Assembly: GCA_016709725.1 (NCBI GenBank) | Contig: JADJMG010000007.1 | Coordinates: forward strand, 248,001-312,000 | Reading direction: 5' to 3' | DNA length: 64,000 nucleotides | DNA from: Bacteroidota bacterium | GTDB lineage: Bacteria > Bacteroidota > Bacteroidia > AKYH767-A > OLB10 | Shown here: piece after piece, positions 1 through 9,334 of the stretch | Position numbering within the stretch: position 1 is the first letter of the stretch | Layout: each line of letters opens with the position of its first letter | Position numbers and translations under genes: made by a program | The notes under the pieces: generated by a model | The model's input: the letters and a program-made list of their open reading frames with translations, nothing else | Told to the model about the DNA's origin: nothing | Database searches by the model: none

Positions 1-3000
1 ACAAGTGCATGCCATGACTGTTTTACACTAAAGAAAACCGCAAGCTCATCTACTATTTCGGAATATGACACTATGAGTTTTAATATTATTATTTGTTCAA
101 CAAATACAGGTCAAGATACAGTTACCCTAACTGAAACTTTGCCCGCAAATTTCGTCTTAACGAGTGCAATTCCTTCTTTTGTAATTATGGATTCTATAAG
201 TTGTGATACTATTGTTGTAGAAGGTTACTTTACTCAACCAGGAATTTGTTTAACTAATACGAATATTGTCCAAATAAATTATTCTAACTTCGATAGTTTA
301 AATCAAAATACATTTATAGAAGATAGTTTATTGGCATCAGCATGCATTGATGTAAGTATCGCTTGCGTTGATCCTAACACAATTTCCATAAAAGATGGCA
401 GTTACTCCCATAATTATTCTTCTACTTATAGCAATACTTCTTTTTATATCAAAGGACTGTTTACTATTGATTCGAATTTAACTCTAAATAATTGTACTGT
501 ATTTATGGCCGCTGGGGCCCAAATTATTATTGTAAGCAATGTAATGTTTAGTTTGGATAGCAATACAAATATAATAGGATGCGACACCATGTGGCAAGGC
601 ATACTCATGGAGCCTGGAGCTGGAATAGAAGTCTTCAATGGAAGTAAAATTAATGATGCAAATAGAGCCATTCAAATTGATGATGAATGTGAATTGTATT
701 TAACCAATGCACAATTTTACGATAACATTGTAGGCGTATATTCGGAATCGAGAAATGGTGATTCATATAGATTTCAAGCCTTCTCTGTTACAGGAACAAC
801 TTTTGATTTTAATGGTAGCTTACGCCCAGATTACGTGGGACAGCCCATTCATGGTTCAATTCCAAATGCAGGCATCAATTTAACAGATGTTTCTATAGAA
901 GGTATTGAAATTGGAAAATATGGTGCGGGTATGAATAGTTTTCAAAATATGAATTTTGGAGTGAAGGGTTTAAGATGTGATATCAATATTTTGAATAGTC
1001 AATTTTCCAATATTGTTGCTCCCGATGATAGCATTTATAAAATAGTAGGGACAGCTATTTACATGGAAGGAGACTTACAACAAAGTATTCCTAGTAATTT
1101 ACGAGTATTGCCTGTTGGAAGTGGAGTAAATACAATTTCAAATTGCGAACGAGGAGTCTTTGCATCCTATAGCGATATGGTGGTTTCAAATTGTAAAATT
1201 ATGGATGTGAATACTGGTGTGGAATGTACGCAAAATCATTATTTAAGGAGTGCTTTAGTTACCGAGTGCACAATCAACGCGAGAAAATATGGGATTTCAT
1301 ACTATGGCAATACAGGTGCAAAAAATGTGATTGCGACTTTTAATTCGATTTCCATTAACGGTTCCGATATAGGCATTGGAATTTCAGTTATTGAACCAAG
1401 TATCGGTCTTAATACTATTTATGACTTTTCATACAATTATCCAATTACAATGACAAATGCTCATGCGGGAATTTATCTAAGTAAGATTTATAAACCGAAA
1501 GTTTCATGCAATAAAATTACATTGAAACAAGGATTTGGAAATGCTAAATTAAATGCAGGGATAATAGTGAACGACTGTCTTGGCGCCCAATTAAATAATA
1601 ATATTGCAAAGGGCTATTCAGAATTCTATACAAAAAATATTGGCGTATTATGCAATGCAAGTACAAATACAAGTTTATACTGTAATTTAGTGGACAGTAG
1701 CGGATATGGTTTTTACTTTGGCGGAATTTGTCCTGGTACACAACTCAAAGGTAATTCCATGATACATCATTATCAAGGATTGCACTTAAATAGCGCAGCG
1801 GTTATTGGCTTGCAAACTCATAACGGAAACAAATGGTATAATCCTGATACTTCAAAGTATGATGCTGTGAATTTTAATTGGAAACAACAATCACAACTTT
1901 TGTTTTCACTTCTTACTATCAATCCAAGTCTTCCACAAATTTATCAACCCAAAATTCCGTTAGATAGTACAATATTCCCTTTTGTGTACAATTCAGATTG
2001 GATGAAACTAGATTCTGGTTTTACTTATAATTGCCCCAATGTTAATACTTGCATTGCCATTGCCACTAGCTTTGAACCAAATGATGTTTGGCTATTACAA
2101 ATGATTGCTTTGGATAGTGCATTGACTGTTGACTATATTGAAGAATCTCAAGCGATAGCACAAAATTATTTGTACGATCGACTAATGATTGATTCAACAC
2201 TTCGTTATAGTAATATCTCCTTCCAAACTTTTTTAGCAAATCAAACTTCGCTAGGGAATTTATACCAAGCAAATTTGAGACTCAGTCATTGTAGAACTAG
2301 TGATGATTCTTCGGCAGTATTGCTTTTAACGCTTGATAGTATGATCAGCATCTATAAAGATTCACTGAGCTATTATCTTGATCAGGACATCCTATTAGCT
2401 GGGGTTTTAGAAAATATTAATATTCAATTGAATTTTTTAAAAGCGGAATATGTTTCTTTGATTCAAGCAATGCGAAACAGAGAAAATGAAATCTTACTTG
2501 AAGCAGGTTTTTATAACAGTCAAGTATATTCAACTGAGCTCCCATTTCTAAATCAAACTTTTATTAATAATATGGATATACTTTACCAAAATTATGGTTT
2601 AGATAGTATTGTTCAACACAAAGAGAGTATACTATTCATCGCACATCAATGTCCTTATCAAGGCGGGAATGCTGTTTATTCAGCCAGATTCTACTCTTTT
2701 CTTTTTAATGACAGTATTGAATATGATGATATGGATATCTGTTTACAGCAAGGTATTTATAGAATTGGTCACGATGAATCAATTATTGAAAAGACCATTA
2801 ATCTTGAATTACATCCTAATCCAGCAAATGAATATGTTGAAATTAAAGTAGTAGGGTTGAAGCCATCTAAAATAAACATAAGTATATATGATTTAGAAGG
2901 TAGAATATTAAGTACCTATTCAAATGTAAATTCAGAAGGATTTAAATTGGATGTTTCTCATTTTAAAAATGGAATATATTTAGTTTGCGTTGACGGAAAT

Positions 3001-3042
3001 GAAAAAGTTCAATTTAAAGGAAAATTAGCTGTTGTTCGGTAA
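1..3042 (+). CDS. T9SS-sorted cell-surface beta-helix protein, 5' truncated by window edge
   Basis: The frame is open from base 1 for 24 codons before the first ATG (position 73), so the true start lies upstream of the window. An early stretch reads like a DUF11-type adhesive domain (the segment containing TVTLTETLPANFVLTS). It is followed by a long Asn/Ser-rich region with 'NCTVFMAAGAQI' and 'GINLTDVSIEG' strings typical of right-handed parallel beta-helix repeats. The last ~75 residues are a type A T9SS sorting domain (HPNPANEYVEI, YDLEGRIL, FKNGIYLV). The protein is inferred to cross the outer membrane by T9SS and be anchored at the surface. The substrate is unknown. The next gene, also T9SS cargo, starts 1 nt after the stop. 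Confidence 0.85.
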   Translation, partial: TSACHDCFTLKKTASSSTISEYDTMSFNIIICSTNTGQDTVTLTETLPANFVLTSAIPSFVIMDSISCDTIVVEGYFTQPGICLTNTNIVQINYSNFDSLNQNTFIEDSLLASACIDVSIACVDPNTISIKDGSYSHNYSSTYSNTSFYIKGLFTIDSNLTLNNCTVFMAAGAQIIIVSNVMFSLDSNTNIIGCDTMWQGILMEPGAGIEVFNGSKINDANRAIQIDDECELYLTNAQFYDNIVGVYSESRNGDSYRFQAFSVTGTTFDFNGSLRPDYVGQPIHGSIPNAGINLTDVSIEGIEIGKYGAGMNSFQNMNFGVKGLRCDINILNSQFSNIVAPDDSIYKIVGTAIYMEGDLQQSIPSNLRVLPVGSGVNTISNCERGVFASYSDMVVSNCKIMDVNTGVECTQNHYLRSALVTECTINARKYGISYYGNTGAKNVIATFNSISINGSDIGIGISVIEPSIGLNTIYDFSYNYPITMTNAHAGIYLSKIYKPKVSCNKITLKQGFGNAKLNAGIIVNDCLGAQLNNNIAKGYSEFYTKNIGVLCNASTNTSLYCNLVDSSGYGFYFGGICPGTQLKGNSMIHHYQGLHLNSAAVIGLQTHNGNKWYNPDTSKYDAVNFNWKQQSQLLFSLLTINPSLPQIYQPKIPLDSTIFPFVYNSDWMKLDSGFTYNCPNVNTCIAIATSFEPNDVWLLQMIALDSALTVDYIEESQAIAQNYLYDRLMIDSTLRYSNISFQTFLANQTSLGNLYQANLRLSHCRTSDDSSAVLLLTLDSMISIYKDSLSYYLDQDILLAGVLENINIQLNFLKAEYVSLIQAMRNRENEILLEAGFYNSQVYSTELPFLNQTFINNMDILYQNYGLDSIVQHKESILFIAHQCPYQGGNAVYSARFYSFLFNDSIEYDDMDICLQQGIYRIGHDESIIEKTINLELHPNPANEYVEIKVVGLKPSKINISIYDLEGRILSTYSNVNSEGFKLDVSHFKNGIYLVCVDGNEKVQFKGKLAVVR

Positions 3043-3043
3043 T

Positions 3044-4539
3044 ATGAAAAAAGCAACAATATTATTTCTTTTTTTAAATTGCGGACTTGCCTTTTCGCAA
3101 GGACAAAACAATCAGTGGTTGATTGGTTATGGGAATTGGGCGAATAAAGGACGCATCATATATTCGGATACAAGTTATTCGTTTATAGTAGAACAACGCT
3201 TAATGAAATTTGAAGGAACAGAGGCGACAATTTCCGATGCACAAGGCAATTTTTAATGAGCAGTAATGGAGTATGGATTGCAAATGCCAATAATGATACC
3301 ATGCAAAATGGAACAGGTTTGAATCCAGGGACATTTGTAAACCAATGGCCGAGTGCTTTGCCTTTGCCAAATGCAAATGTATTTTTGCCATTTCCTGGGG
3401 ACACAACAAAATATGTATTAATACACCATTCGGCTGAATTTAATGGTCAATATGAGTCGACGTATGAATTATTGTACAGTGTAGTTGACATAACTTTTGA
3501 TAATGGACTGGGTGCAGTTGTTTCAAAAAATAATTTGCTTTTATCTGATACATTAAACTTTGGTATTGGAGCTTGTAAACATGCCAATGGTAGAGATTGG
3601 TGGATTGTTGTTCAAAAAGATTTAACAGATGAAATACTTGTAATGCTGTTGACTCCTGACAGTATATTCGACTATGGAAGCCAGCATCTAGGTGTAGTCC
3701 CTTCGTGGGGCAATGTGACTCCACTTACCTTTTCGCCAGATGGAACAAAGTTTGGTTACATCTCCTATAGCCAAAACAGTATTGATAGTTGTTTTACTTT
3801 TATTGCTGATTTTGATCGCTGCACAGGGCTTTTCTCAAATACAAGAGTTTTTAATTTTTATCCATCGAGTTATTTATGGGGATTTGCATTTTCACCTAAC
3901 TCCAAATTAGCTTATGCCAATACAACTGGCAGAATTTTTCAATTGAATATTGATAGTATGTCAATTGATACGGTTGCCCTCTACGATGGATTTATTTCTG
4001 GTGCTCCACCCAATTGTTGTCAAACATCATTTATGTTTGAATACTTAGCTGCGAATGGTAAAATCTATATAACAAGTGGAAGCTCTGTACAACATATTCA
4101 TGAGATAAATTATCCGGATAGCGCAGGACTTGCCTGTGATGTACAACAACATGCTATAAGTTTAGGAGTATGGAGTTTTAGAGCAGTACCTAATCATCCT
4201 AACTACAATTTAGGTCCTGTTGTAGGTAGTTTGTGCGATACGCTAAGTGTGGGTATCGAAGAACAGCAATATGATTTTCATTTTGGGATTTCTCCAAATC
4301 CTACCGAGTCAGGCAATGTGAAAATCGTTTACCTTTTACCACAGAATAAAAGCGGTGATTTAAGCGTGTATTCGATCACTGGACAACTCGTATACAAACA
4401 ACATCTACCTCCGTGGTCTAGTTTACAGCTATTGGATTTATCCGATATATCAGGAGGTATTTATACCTGTGTACTGTCAAGCGAAACATATAGAACAGCA
4501 AAAAAATTAGTAGTAATAGGTGGGAGTGGAGCAAAGTAG
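3044..4539 (+). CDS. T9SS-sorted secreted protein, split by a 1-nt frameshift
   Basis: The ATG at 3044 gives a Sec signal peptide (MKKATILFLF...LAFSQ). The first frame runs to a TAA at 3254. A second frame opens at 3256 and continues to 4539 without loss of family sequence: ISDAQGNF is followed directly by MSSNGVWIANAND-like text, as in intact relatives. Adding one T to the five-T run at 3250-3254 joins them into a protein of about 498 residues. The middle resembles a beta-propeller (TPDSIFDYG, FSPDGTKFGY, FSPNSKLAY). The C terminus is a T9SS sorting domain (ISPNPTESGNV, YSITGQLV, ISGGIYTCVL). The frameshift is seen; sequencing error is the inferred cause. Function unknown. Confidence 0.8.
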
Positions 4540-4863
4540 TGAATATAAATAAACGTTGAGGTAATTTAATCCTAAAAGCTGGTAAGGAATAAAAGAAATT
4601 TGAGTATCAGAGCAAAATTCCATTTTATTTCCATGTTTAAAAGAGTAATTTTTGGGCAAATACTCTTTTGGTAGCATGAGTATTTGTGAAGGTAAATAAT
4701 ACCAATTAAGTAATTTCCCAAAAAGTGGTATAAACAAATATTTAATTATTGACCATTTATTAGAAAAATTAGGTTAAGTAAAAACATATTTTCTGAACAA
4801 TGCTCATCTTCGCTGAAACAGTTTCTATATTTACAACGTAAAATTTAATAAGAATTATACCAT
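4540..4863. other. intergenic region upstream of phoH
   Basis: No convincing gene, repeat or RNA is seen. TATATTTA at 4826-4833 is a near match to the Bacteroidota -7 element and would give a leader of about 24 nt for phoH. Confidence 0.4.
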
Positions 4864-5850
4864 TTGAAAGAAATTAATTTAAGTATCGAACTAGAGAATA
4901 TCGTAGACTTTTTTGGAGTAAACGATGCTAATTTGGATGTAATCCGTCGTAGTTTTCCTTCTCTAAAAGTAGTAGGTAGAGGTCACGAATTAAAAATTAT
5001 TGGTGAGCCTGAGATGGTTGCCGATGCCGAAGCCAAAATTTTAAAGTTGATGTCGTATTATCGTGAAAACGGAATGTTGACGCCTACGGAAGTAGATTTT
5101 ATACTCGGAAATAATAAGAAAAACAGTGTTGAAAATGCGAATAAATCAACGCCCTCTGGTGCTGCTGATGGACGCGATGTACTCGTTTTTGGTCCGAGTG
5201 GATTATTAGTTCGTGCACGTACTCCAAACCAAAGAAAATTGGTGGAGTCGAGCGAGAAAAACGACATCGTTTTTGCCATTGGACCTGCAGGTACTGGTAA
5301 AACCTATACCGCTGTAGCTTTAGCTGTTCGTGCACTCAAGAATCGCGAAATTCGCCGAATTATTTTAACGCGTCCTGCTGTAGAAGCCGGCGAACACCTG
5401 GGTTTCCTTCCTGGCGACTTGAAAGAAAAAATTGACCCGTATTTGCGTCCATTGTACGATGCTTTATTCGATATGATTCCTGGTGAAAAGCTGAAAACAT
5501 TTTTGGAGAATGGGGTCATTGAAGTTGCGCCGTTGGCATTCATGCGCGGTCGGACTTTAGATCATGCCTATGTGATTTTAGATGAAGCCCAAAATGCAAC
5601 GGAAAGTCAATTGAAGATGTTTTTAACGCGGATGGGCCCTAATGCGAAGATGATCGTTACAGGGGATATGTCGCAAGTAGATTTACCTCGCAATCAGCCA
5701 TCGGGATTAATTCAAGCAACTCGAATTTTGAAAAATATCGATGGAATTGGTTTAGTCTTTTTAGATGCTAGCGACGTAGTTCGACATCGCTTGGTGAAAG
5801 ACATCATCCATGCTTACGACAAACCCATCAATAAAGAAGAAACTAAATAA
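4864..5850 (+). CDS. phoH: PhoH-like ATPase
   Basis: A 328-residue PhoH/YbeZ-family P-loop ATPase. An N-terminal KH-like segment (about residues 1-70, with IRRSFPSLKVVGRG) precedes the PhoH core. Walker A is GPAGTGKT at about 140-147 and Walker B is YVILDEAQN at about 235-243. The MFLTRMGP and VTGDMSQVDLP motifs of the family follow. The family is linked to RNA metabolism, usually near ybeY, but its exact reaction is unsettled. Translation starts at a TTG (4864); no in-frame ATG is better placed and the N terminus matches relatives. It is monocistronic here, 131 nt before purC. Confidence 0.92.
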   Translation: MKEINLSIELENIVDFFGVNDANLDVIRRSFPSLKVVGRGHELKIIGEPEMVADAEAKILKLMSYYRENGMLTPTEVDFILGNNKKNSVENANKSTPSGAADGRDVLVFGPSGLLVRARTPNQRKLVESSEKNDIVFAIGPAGTGKTYTAVALAVRALKNREIRRIILTRPAVEAGEHLGFLPGDLKEKIDPYLRPLYDALFDMIPGEKLKTFLENGVIEVAPLAFMRGRTLDHAYVILDEAQNATESQLKMFLTRMGPNAKMIVTGDMSQVDLPRNQPSGLIQATRILKNIDGIGLVFLDASDVVRHRLVKDIIHAYDKPINKEETK

Positions 5851-5957
5851 AGTTTTTAACTTATTTAAATTATTGTAGGTTAGGTTGTTAACACCAACGC
5901 AGGTGTGCAATTTTAGATCTAATTAATTTTGGTCGATTAACTCATCGAAACTAAAAT

Positions 5958-5965
5958 TACTTTTG
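5958..5965 (+). promoter_or_regulatory. probable -7 promoter element of purC
   Basis: TACTTTTG matches the Bacteroidota -7 consensus TAnnTTTG exactly, 16 nt before the purC ATG. A TTTG at 5928-5931 could be the -33 element, but the 26-nt gap is longer than usual. Confidence 0.4.
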
Positions 5966-5981
5966 TGGAAAGAGCCATCGT

Positions 5982-6959
5982 ATGGAACAGACTATGACCG
6001 ATTCTCAATGCATTACCAACACGCAGTTGAAGCTTCCTGAAATCACTTCGGTGTATCAAGGCAAGGTGAGAGATGTATATATCATCGACAATAAATTAAT
6101 GGTATTGGTGGTCTCTGATCGAGTTTCCGCTTTCGATGTGGTGATGCCACGTCCTATCCCTTTTAAAGGCCAAGTATTGAATCAACTCGCCGCTTACTTT
6201 TTAGAAGCAACGAAAGATATTTGTCCTAACTGGATCATCACCGTTCCCGATCCCAATGCATCCATCGGAATTTTTTGCAAGCCTTATAAAGTGGAGATGG
6301 TCATTCGCGGATTCCTTACTGGACATGCTTGGAGAGAATACAGCGCTGGAAAACGCGTAATTTGCGGAGTAGCGATGCCGGATGGAATGCGCGAGAATGA
6401 AGCATTTCCGGAGCCTATCATCACACCCACCACCAAAAGTGATGCAGGTCATGATTTAGATATTTCCAGAGAAGAAATCATTGCTCAGGGAATTGTTCCG
6501 GAAGAAGAATATATCCAAATTGAAAAGTACACTCGTGCGCTTTATCTACGTGGGGTTAAATTGGCGAAAGAAAAAGGACTAATATTGGTAGATACCAAAT
6601 ATGAATTTGGATGTGCCAATGATAAAATCTTCTTGATTGATGAAATTCACACGCCCGATTCATCGCGTTATTTTTATGCAGAGGGATATGAAGAGCGCTT
6701 GGAGCGCAATGAGCCCCAGCGACAATTAAGCAAAGAATTTTTACGTCAGTGGTTAATCGCAAACAATTTCCAGGGGCTGGAAGGACAAACTGTGCCGGAG
6801 TTCACCGACGAATTCGTTACCGAAGTGAGCAACCGCTACATCGAACTTTATGAACAAATCACAGGACTCAAATTTGAACGCAGCGAAAGCAACAACATCA
6901 TTGAGCGCATCGAAGGCAATTTGAACCGCGCACTGCATCCATTGATTGCGGGGATATAG
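5982..6959 (+). CDS. purC: phosphoribosylaminoimidazole-succinocarboxamide synthase
   Basis: SAICAR synthetase joins aspartate to CAIR with ATP in de novo purine synthesis. Family motifs are clear: YQGKVRDVYIID near residue 23 (nucleotide loop), VVSDRVSAFDVVMP, the conserved EMVIRGFLTGHAWREY stretch, and LIDEIHTPDSSRYF in the second half. At 325 residues it is within the usual 290-330 range. The first ATG (5982) is used; a second lies four codons on. It stands alone between phoH and a convergent acyltransferase, with no other pur genes in the window. Confidence 0.95.
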   Translation: MEQTMTDSQCITNTQLKLPEITSVYQGKVRDVYIIDNKLMVLVVSDRVSAFDVVMPRPIPFKGQVLNQLAAYFLEATKDICPNWIITVPDPNASIGIFCKPYKVEMVIRGFLTGHAWREYSAGKRVICGVAMPDGMRENEAFPEPIITPTTKSDAGHDLDISREEIIAQGIVPEEEYIQIEKYTRALYLRGVKLAKEKGLILVDTKYEFGCANDKIFLIDEIHTPDSSRYFYAEGYEERLERNEPQRQLSKEFLRQWLIANNFQGLEGQTVPEFTDEFVTEVSNRYIELYEQITGLKFERSESNNIIERIEGNLNRALHPLIAGI

Positions 6960-7054
6960 ATTATAGTTTTATAGTATTTTTTATAGAGATAACAATATGA
7001 TGTAAATGTTTCTAATTATTTTTAATCTTTGGTTCTACTAATATTGGTAAATTA

Positions 7055-7094
7055 GAACACGGATGACTCGGATAAATTGGATTAATGCGGATTT
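7055..7094 (+). repeat. dispersed GAACACGGATGAC-type intergenic repeat, copy 1
   Basis: Begins GAACACGGATGACTCGGAT and ends in ATGCGGATTT. Related copies lie at 26019-26057, 26131-26169 (inverted) and 28562-28600, always between genes. The rest of 6960-7175 holds nothing else recognisable. Confidence 0.65.
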
Positions 7095-7175
7095 GTTATA
7101 GCTTGCTTTGAGAAACTCAGTCTGCACTCGAGTACCATAGTTAACATTCATTTACTTGAAGCTTGAAGCTTGCAG

Positions 7176-7760
7176 CTAAATATTAACTGGAAGATACTTC
7201 CAAAACCGACCAAAACTAAATAATCGGCGTGATTCCCCTCGTCTTCCTACAACACCTTCATAGTACTTAGCCATCGTTGGTGCATCGGCAACAAAATCGC
7301 CAGTAGGATAGAAGGGTAAATTAAAAAACACAAGTTTCTTTTTATAGTCGAGACTGCAGAACACGATGGGAATTTGCGCACCAAAAGCAATTTGATAAAA
7401 TCCAGTTTTCCATTTTGCAACTGATTTACGGGTTCCTTCCGGAGTTATGGCAATGACGAATCGTTCGTTGTTTTTTGCGAGGTCAATGACTTGGTCTACC
7501 AAATTAGTTTTGTGTTGTCGGTCGACAGGAAATCCACCCAATCCATAAAAAAGCCATCCAAAGGGCGGCTTAAATAGTTCTTTTTTGCCCAGGAAATTCG
7601 ACTTGAATTTTTTGATACTTCTAACGGCAACGCCTATCAGAAAATCCCAATTGCTGGTATGGGGAGCTACAACAATGATGTATTTCTTGATATCACGCGG
7701 AACATCGCCTTCGATTTTCCATCCACGTAAATAAAAGATTAGTCTGTAAATGATTCTCAC
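7176..7760 (-). CDS. 1-acyl-glycerol-3-phosphate acyltransferase-like protein (PlsC superfamily)
   Basis: A 194-residue member of the PlsC/LPLAT superfamily, which transfers fatty acyl groups to glycerophospholipid precursors at the inner membrane. The catalytic HX4D motif is HTSNWD at residues 34-39 and the phosphate-binding motif is TPEGTRK at about 106-112. A conserved GGFPVDR stretch near 75 matches the family's third block. It is shorter than classical PlsC (about 240) and lacks obvious membrane segments, as in the small Bacteroidota paralogues. It is convergent with purC and not in an operon. Acceptor specificity cannot be read from the sequence. Confidence 0.88.
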   Translation of the reverse strand: MRIIYRLIFYLRGWKIEGDVPRDIKKYIIVVAPHTSNWDFLIGVAVRSIKKFKSNFLGKKELFKPPFGWLFYGLGGFPVDRQHKTNLVDQVIDLAKNNERFVIAITPEGTRKSVAKWKTGFYQIAFGAQIPIVFCSLDYKKKLVFFNLPFYPTGDFVADAPTMAKYYEGVVGRRGESRRLFSFGRFWKYLPVNI

Positions 7761-7870
7761 GCAATAAAGATAATCGATATTTCGGAATAGGAAATATCAA
7801 CAGTTAAATAATTGAAGATTTGACATTTTGGAGCTTTAGCGAGAACATTCAGTATAGTGTAGCTTTTGCG

Positions 7871-7888
7871 TCCCGATAGCTATCGGGA
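7871..7888. repeat. 18-bp palindrome TCCCGATAGCTATCGGGA, copy 1
   Basis: Perfect 18-nt palindrome, identical in all five copies (also 7919-7936, 33384-33401, 38699-38716, 39859-39876). Here it is embedded in a GCG-rich, 'GCGCAGCCTTAGCG'-type repeat that recurs at 39880-39940. Confidence 0.9.
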
Positions 7889-7918
7889 TTAATATTGCGC
7901 AGCCTTAGCGGCTTTGCG

Positions 7919-7936
7919 TCCCGATAGCTATCGGGA
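7919..7936. repeat. 18-bp palindrome TCCCGATAGCTATCGGGA, copy 2
   Basis: Second exact copy, 48 nt after the first. Both are preceded by GCG and followed by TT. The interval 7761-8253 otherwise holds only these repeats, a GCTCGCAAAGGCGCTAAGG stretch near 8069 and the terminator at 8163-8202. Confidence 0.9.
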
Positions 7937-8162
7937 TTGCGAGAAAAATTAGCGAGAAAAATTAGTAGAAAATAAACCTTGAGTCATTTTGGAATGTAGA
8001 ATTAGCATTCAACACTTAATTTTCGATATGATAATTAAAATCGCTAAATTAAAGTTCATGAAATTGCTCGCAAAGGCGCTAAGGATGGGATTTTTAAAAA
8101 AAATTAAATATAAGATTGAATTTGGAATTAACCATTGAAATCTTGGCGAGTAAATTTCACAT

Positions 8163-8202
8163 AAAAAAACCCTGACGAAAACCGAAGTTTCTGTCAGGGT
8201 TA
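8163..8202 (-). terminator. rho-independent terminator of the coiled-coil lipoprotein gene
   Basis: On the minus strand AACCCTGAC pairs with GTCAGGGTT around a partly paired GAAACTTCGGTTTTC interior, followed by a T run. It lies about 50 nt past the stop at 8254. Confidence 0.85.
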
Positions 8203-8253
8203 AGATTATACTTATACTGCGAAGTCAGAGACGAAGCAGTATGTTGACACGAA

Positions 8254-9117
8254 TTACTCAGTAACTACTACTAAGTACTTCGAAGCTTGCCAGAATTTTT
8301 CTGGATCTGTAATTTCGATTGCCGTTACTTTCTTGTTTTCAGAAAGCAAATTGTAACTACCTGTTGGGTGAGTGCTTAACAATTTAGCAGACTTCGTATT
8401 CAACTGAATTGTTTTTGTAGATGTGAAATCAATTTGAGTGAATGCTTCACGGTTGAAATCAGGAACCATTGTTTTCGCTTTTCCTAGACCTAAGAATCCA
8501 CCTTGTTTCGCTAATACTTTTTTATCGCGAAGTGTTTTGTAATCACCTACTGTATAATAAGCAGTGTGTAACTTCGTAGTTTTGTCAGTGATTTCTGCTG
8601 CTTTTCTAGCGTTATCAGTAATCATCGTGTCAATTTCTGATTGCATGGTAGTAATCTTGCCGTTCAACGCAAAAATGTTTTCATTTAATGAGTTTATGCT
8701 TGAATCACGAACTGCTAATTGACTGTTCAAAGAACCAATCATCTTTTCTAATTCAGCCACTTTAACATTCGATTTACGAACGCGTGATTGCAGATCTGAT
8801 AATTTTTTCTTGTTCTGGTCGATCATTTGACGAATTCCTTCGATATCGCCCATGATGCGTGTTTTTGCATCTTGAGAAATCTCTGGATTGTTAGCGCCTT
8901 CACGATTCAACATTTCTTCTTGAGCTGTTAAGCCTTCAATGCTAGTTTGGATTTCTGCAATGTCTTGCATGTATCCGTTGATGACAGAATCTTTGGCATC
9001 GTATTGAGCCATTAAACTATCACGCTCACGCATCATTCGTTCAACTTCAGTTTTGTAGTCTGGACCACAACTGATCATCAGCATCGTAATGCCGGCAAGT
9101 AATAGGATATTTTTCAT
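8254..9117 (-). CDS. coiled-coil lipoprotein (Cbp1-like)
   Basis: The N terminus MKNILLLAG...MLMISCGPD is a lipoprotein signal with the acylated Cys at residue 17, so the protein should sit in the outer or inner membrane facing the periplasm. Residues about 25-190 are a heptad-rich coiled coil (ERDSLMAQYDAKDSV, LEKMIGSLNSQLAVRDSSI). The C-terminal third is a compact domain starting AYYTVGDYKTLRDKKVLAKQGGFLGLGK, a signature of a Bacteroidota family that automated pipelines often label 'Cbp1 collagen-binding adhesin'. That function is not supported by anything visible here. It has its own promoter and terminator. Confidence 0.8.
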   Translation of the reverse strand: MKNILLLAGITMLMISCGPDYKTEVERMMRERDSLMAQYDAKDSVINGYMQDIAEIQTSIEGLTAQEEMLNREGANNPEISQDAKTRIMGDIEGIRQMIDQNKKKLSDLQSRVRKSNVKVAELEKMIGSLNSQLAVRDSSINSLNENIFALNGKITTMQSEIDTMITDNARKAAEITDKTTKLHTAYYTVGDYKTLRDKKVLAKQGGFLGLGKAKTMVPDFNREAFTQIDFTSTKTIQLNTKSAKLLSTHPTGSYNLLSENKKVTAIEITDPEKFWQASKYLVVVTE

Positions 9118-9148
9118 ATAATTAGTTTAAGGTTAAATGTCCGCTTGT

Positions 9149-9176
9149 CAAAGGTAAACATAATTTCACCTACAAA
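9149..9176 (-). promoter_or_regulatory. Bacteroidota-type promoter of the lipoprotein gene
   Basis: On the minus strand a -33 TTTG (9173-9176) and a -7 TACCTTTG (9149-9156, exact TAnnTTTG) are 16 nt apart. This predicts a start near 9143 and a leader of about 25 nt. It is the best-formed promoter in the window. Confidence 0.6.
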
Positions 9177-9334
9177 TATTGTACATTCACCCAAATTTGT
9201 TAACAACTATTGTTTATAACCTCAGTCTGTAAAAAACTAGAATTAACTTTAAGTAAATCTATTTATAAATTGAATATCAAATTAATATATTTAAGATTGA
9301 CTTCGCAAACCTTTAAATTAGCCCTGTTTTTGGC

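Noticed and set aside
4507..4737. 76-residue minus-strand ORF
   Set aside because: No family resemblance, no signal or promoter, low-complexity Tyr/Leu content typical of AT-rich antisense.
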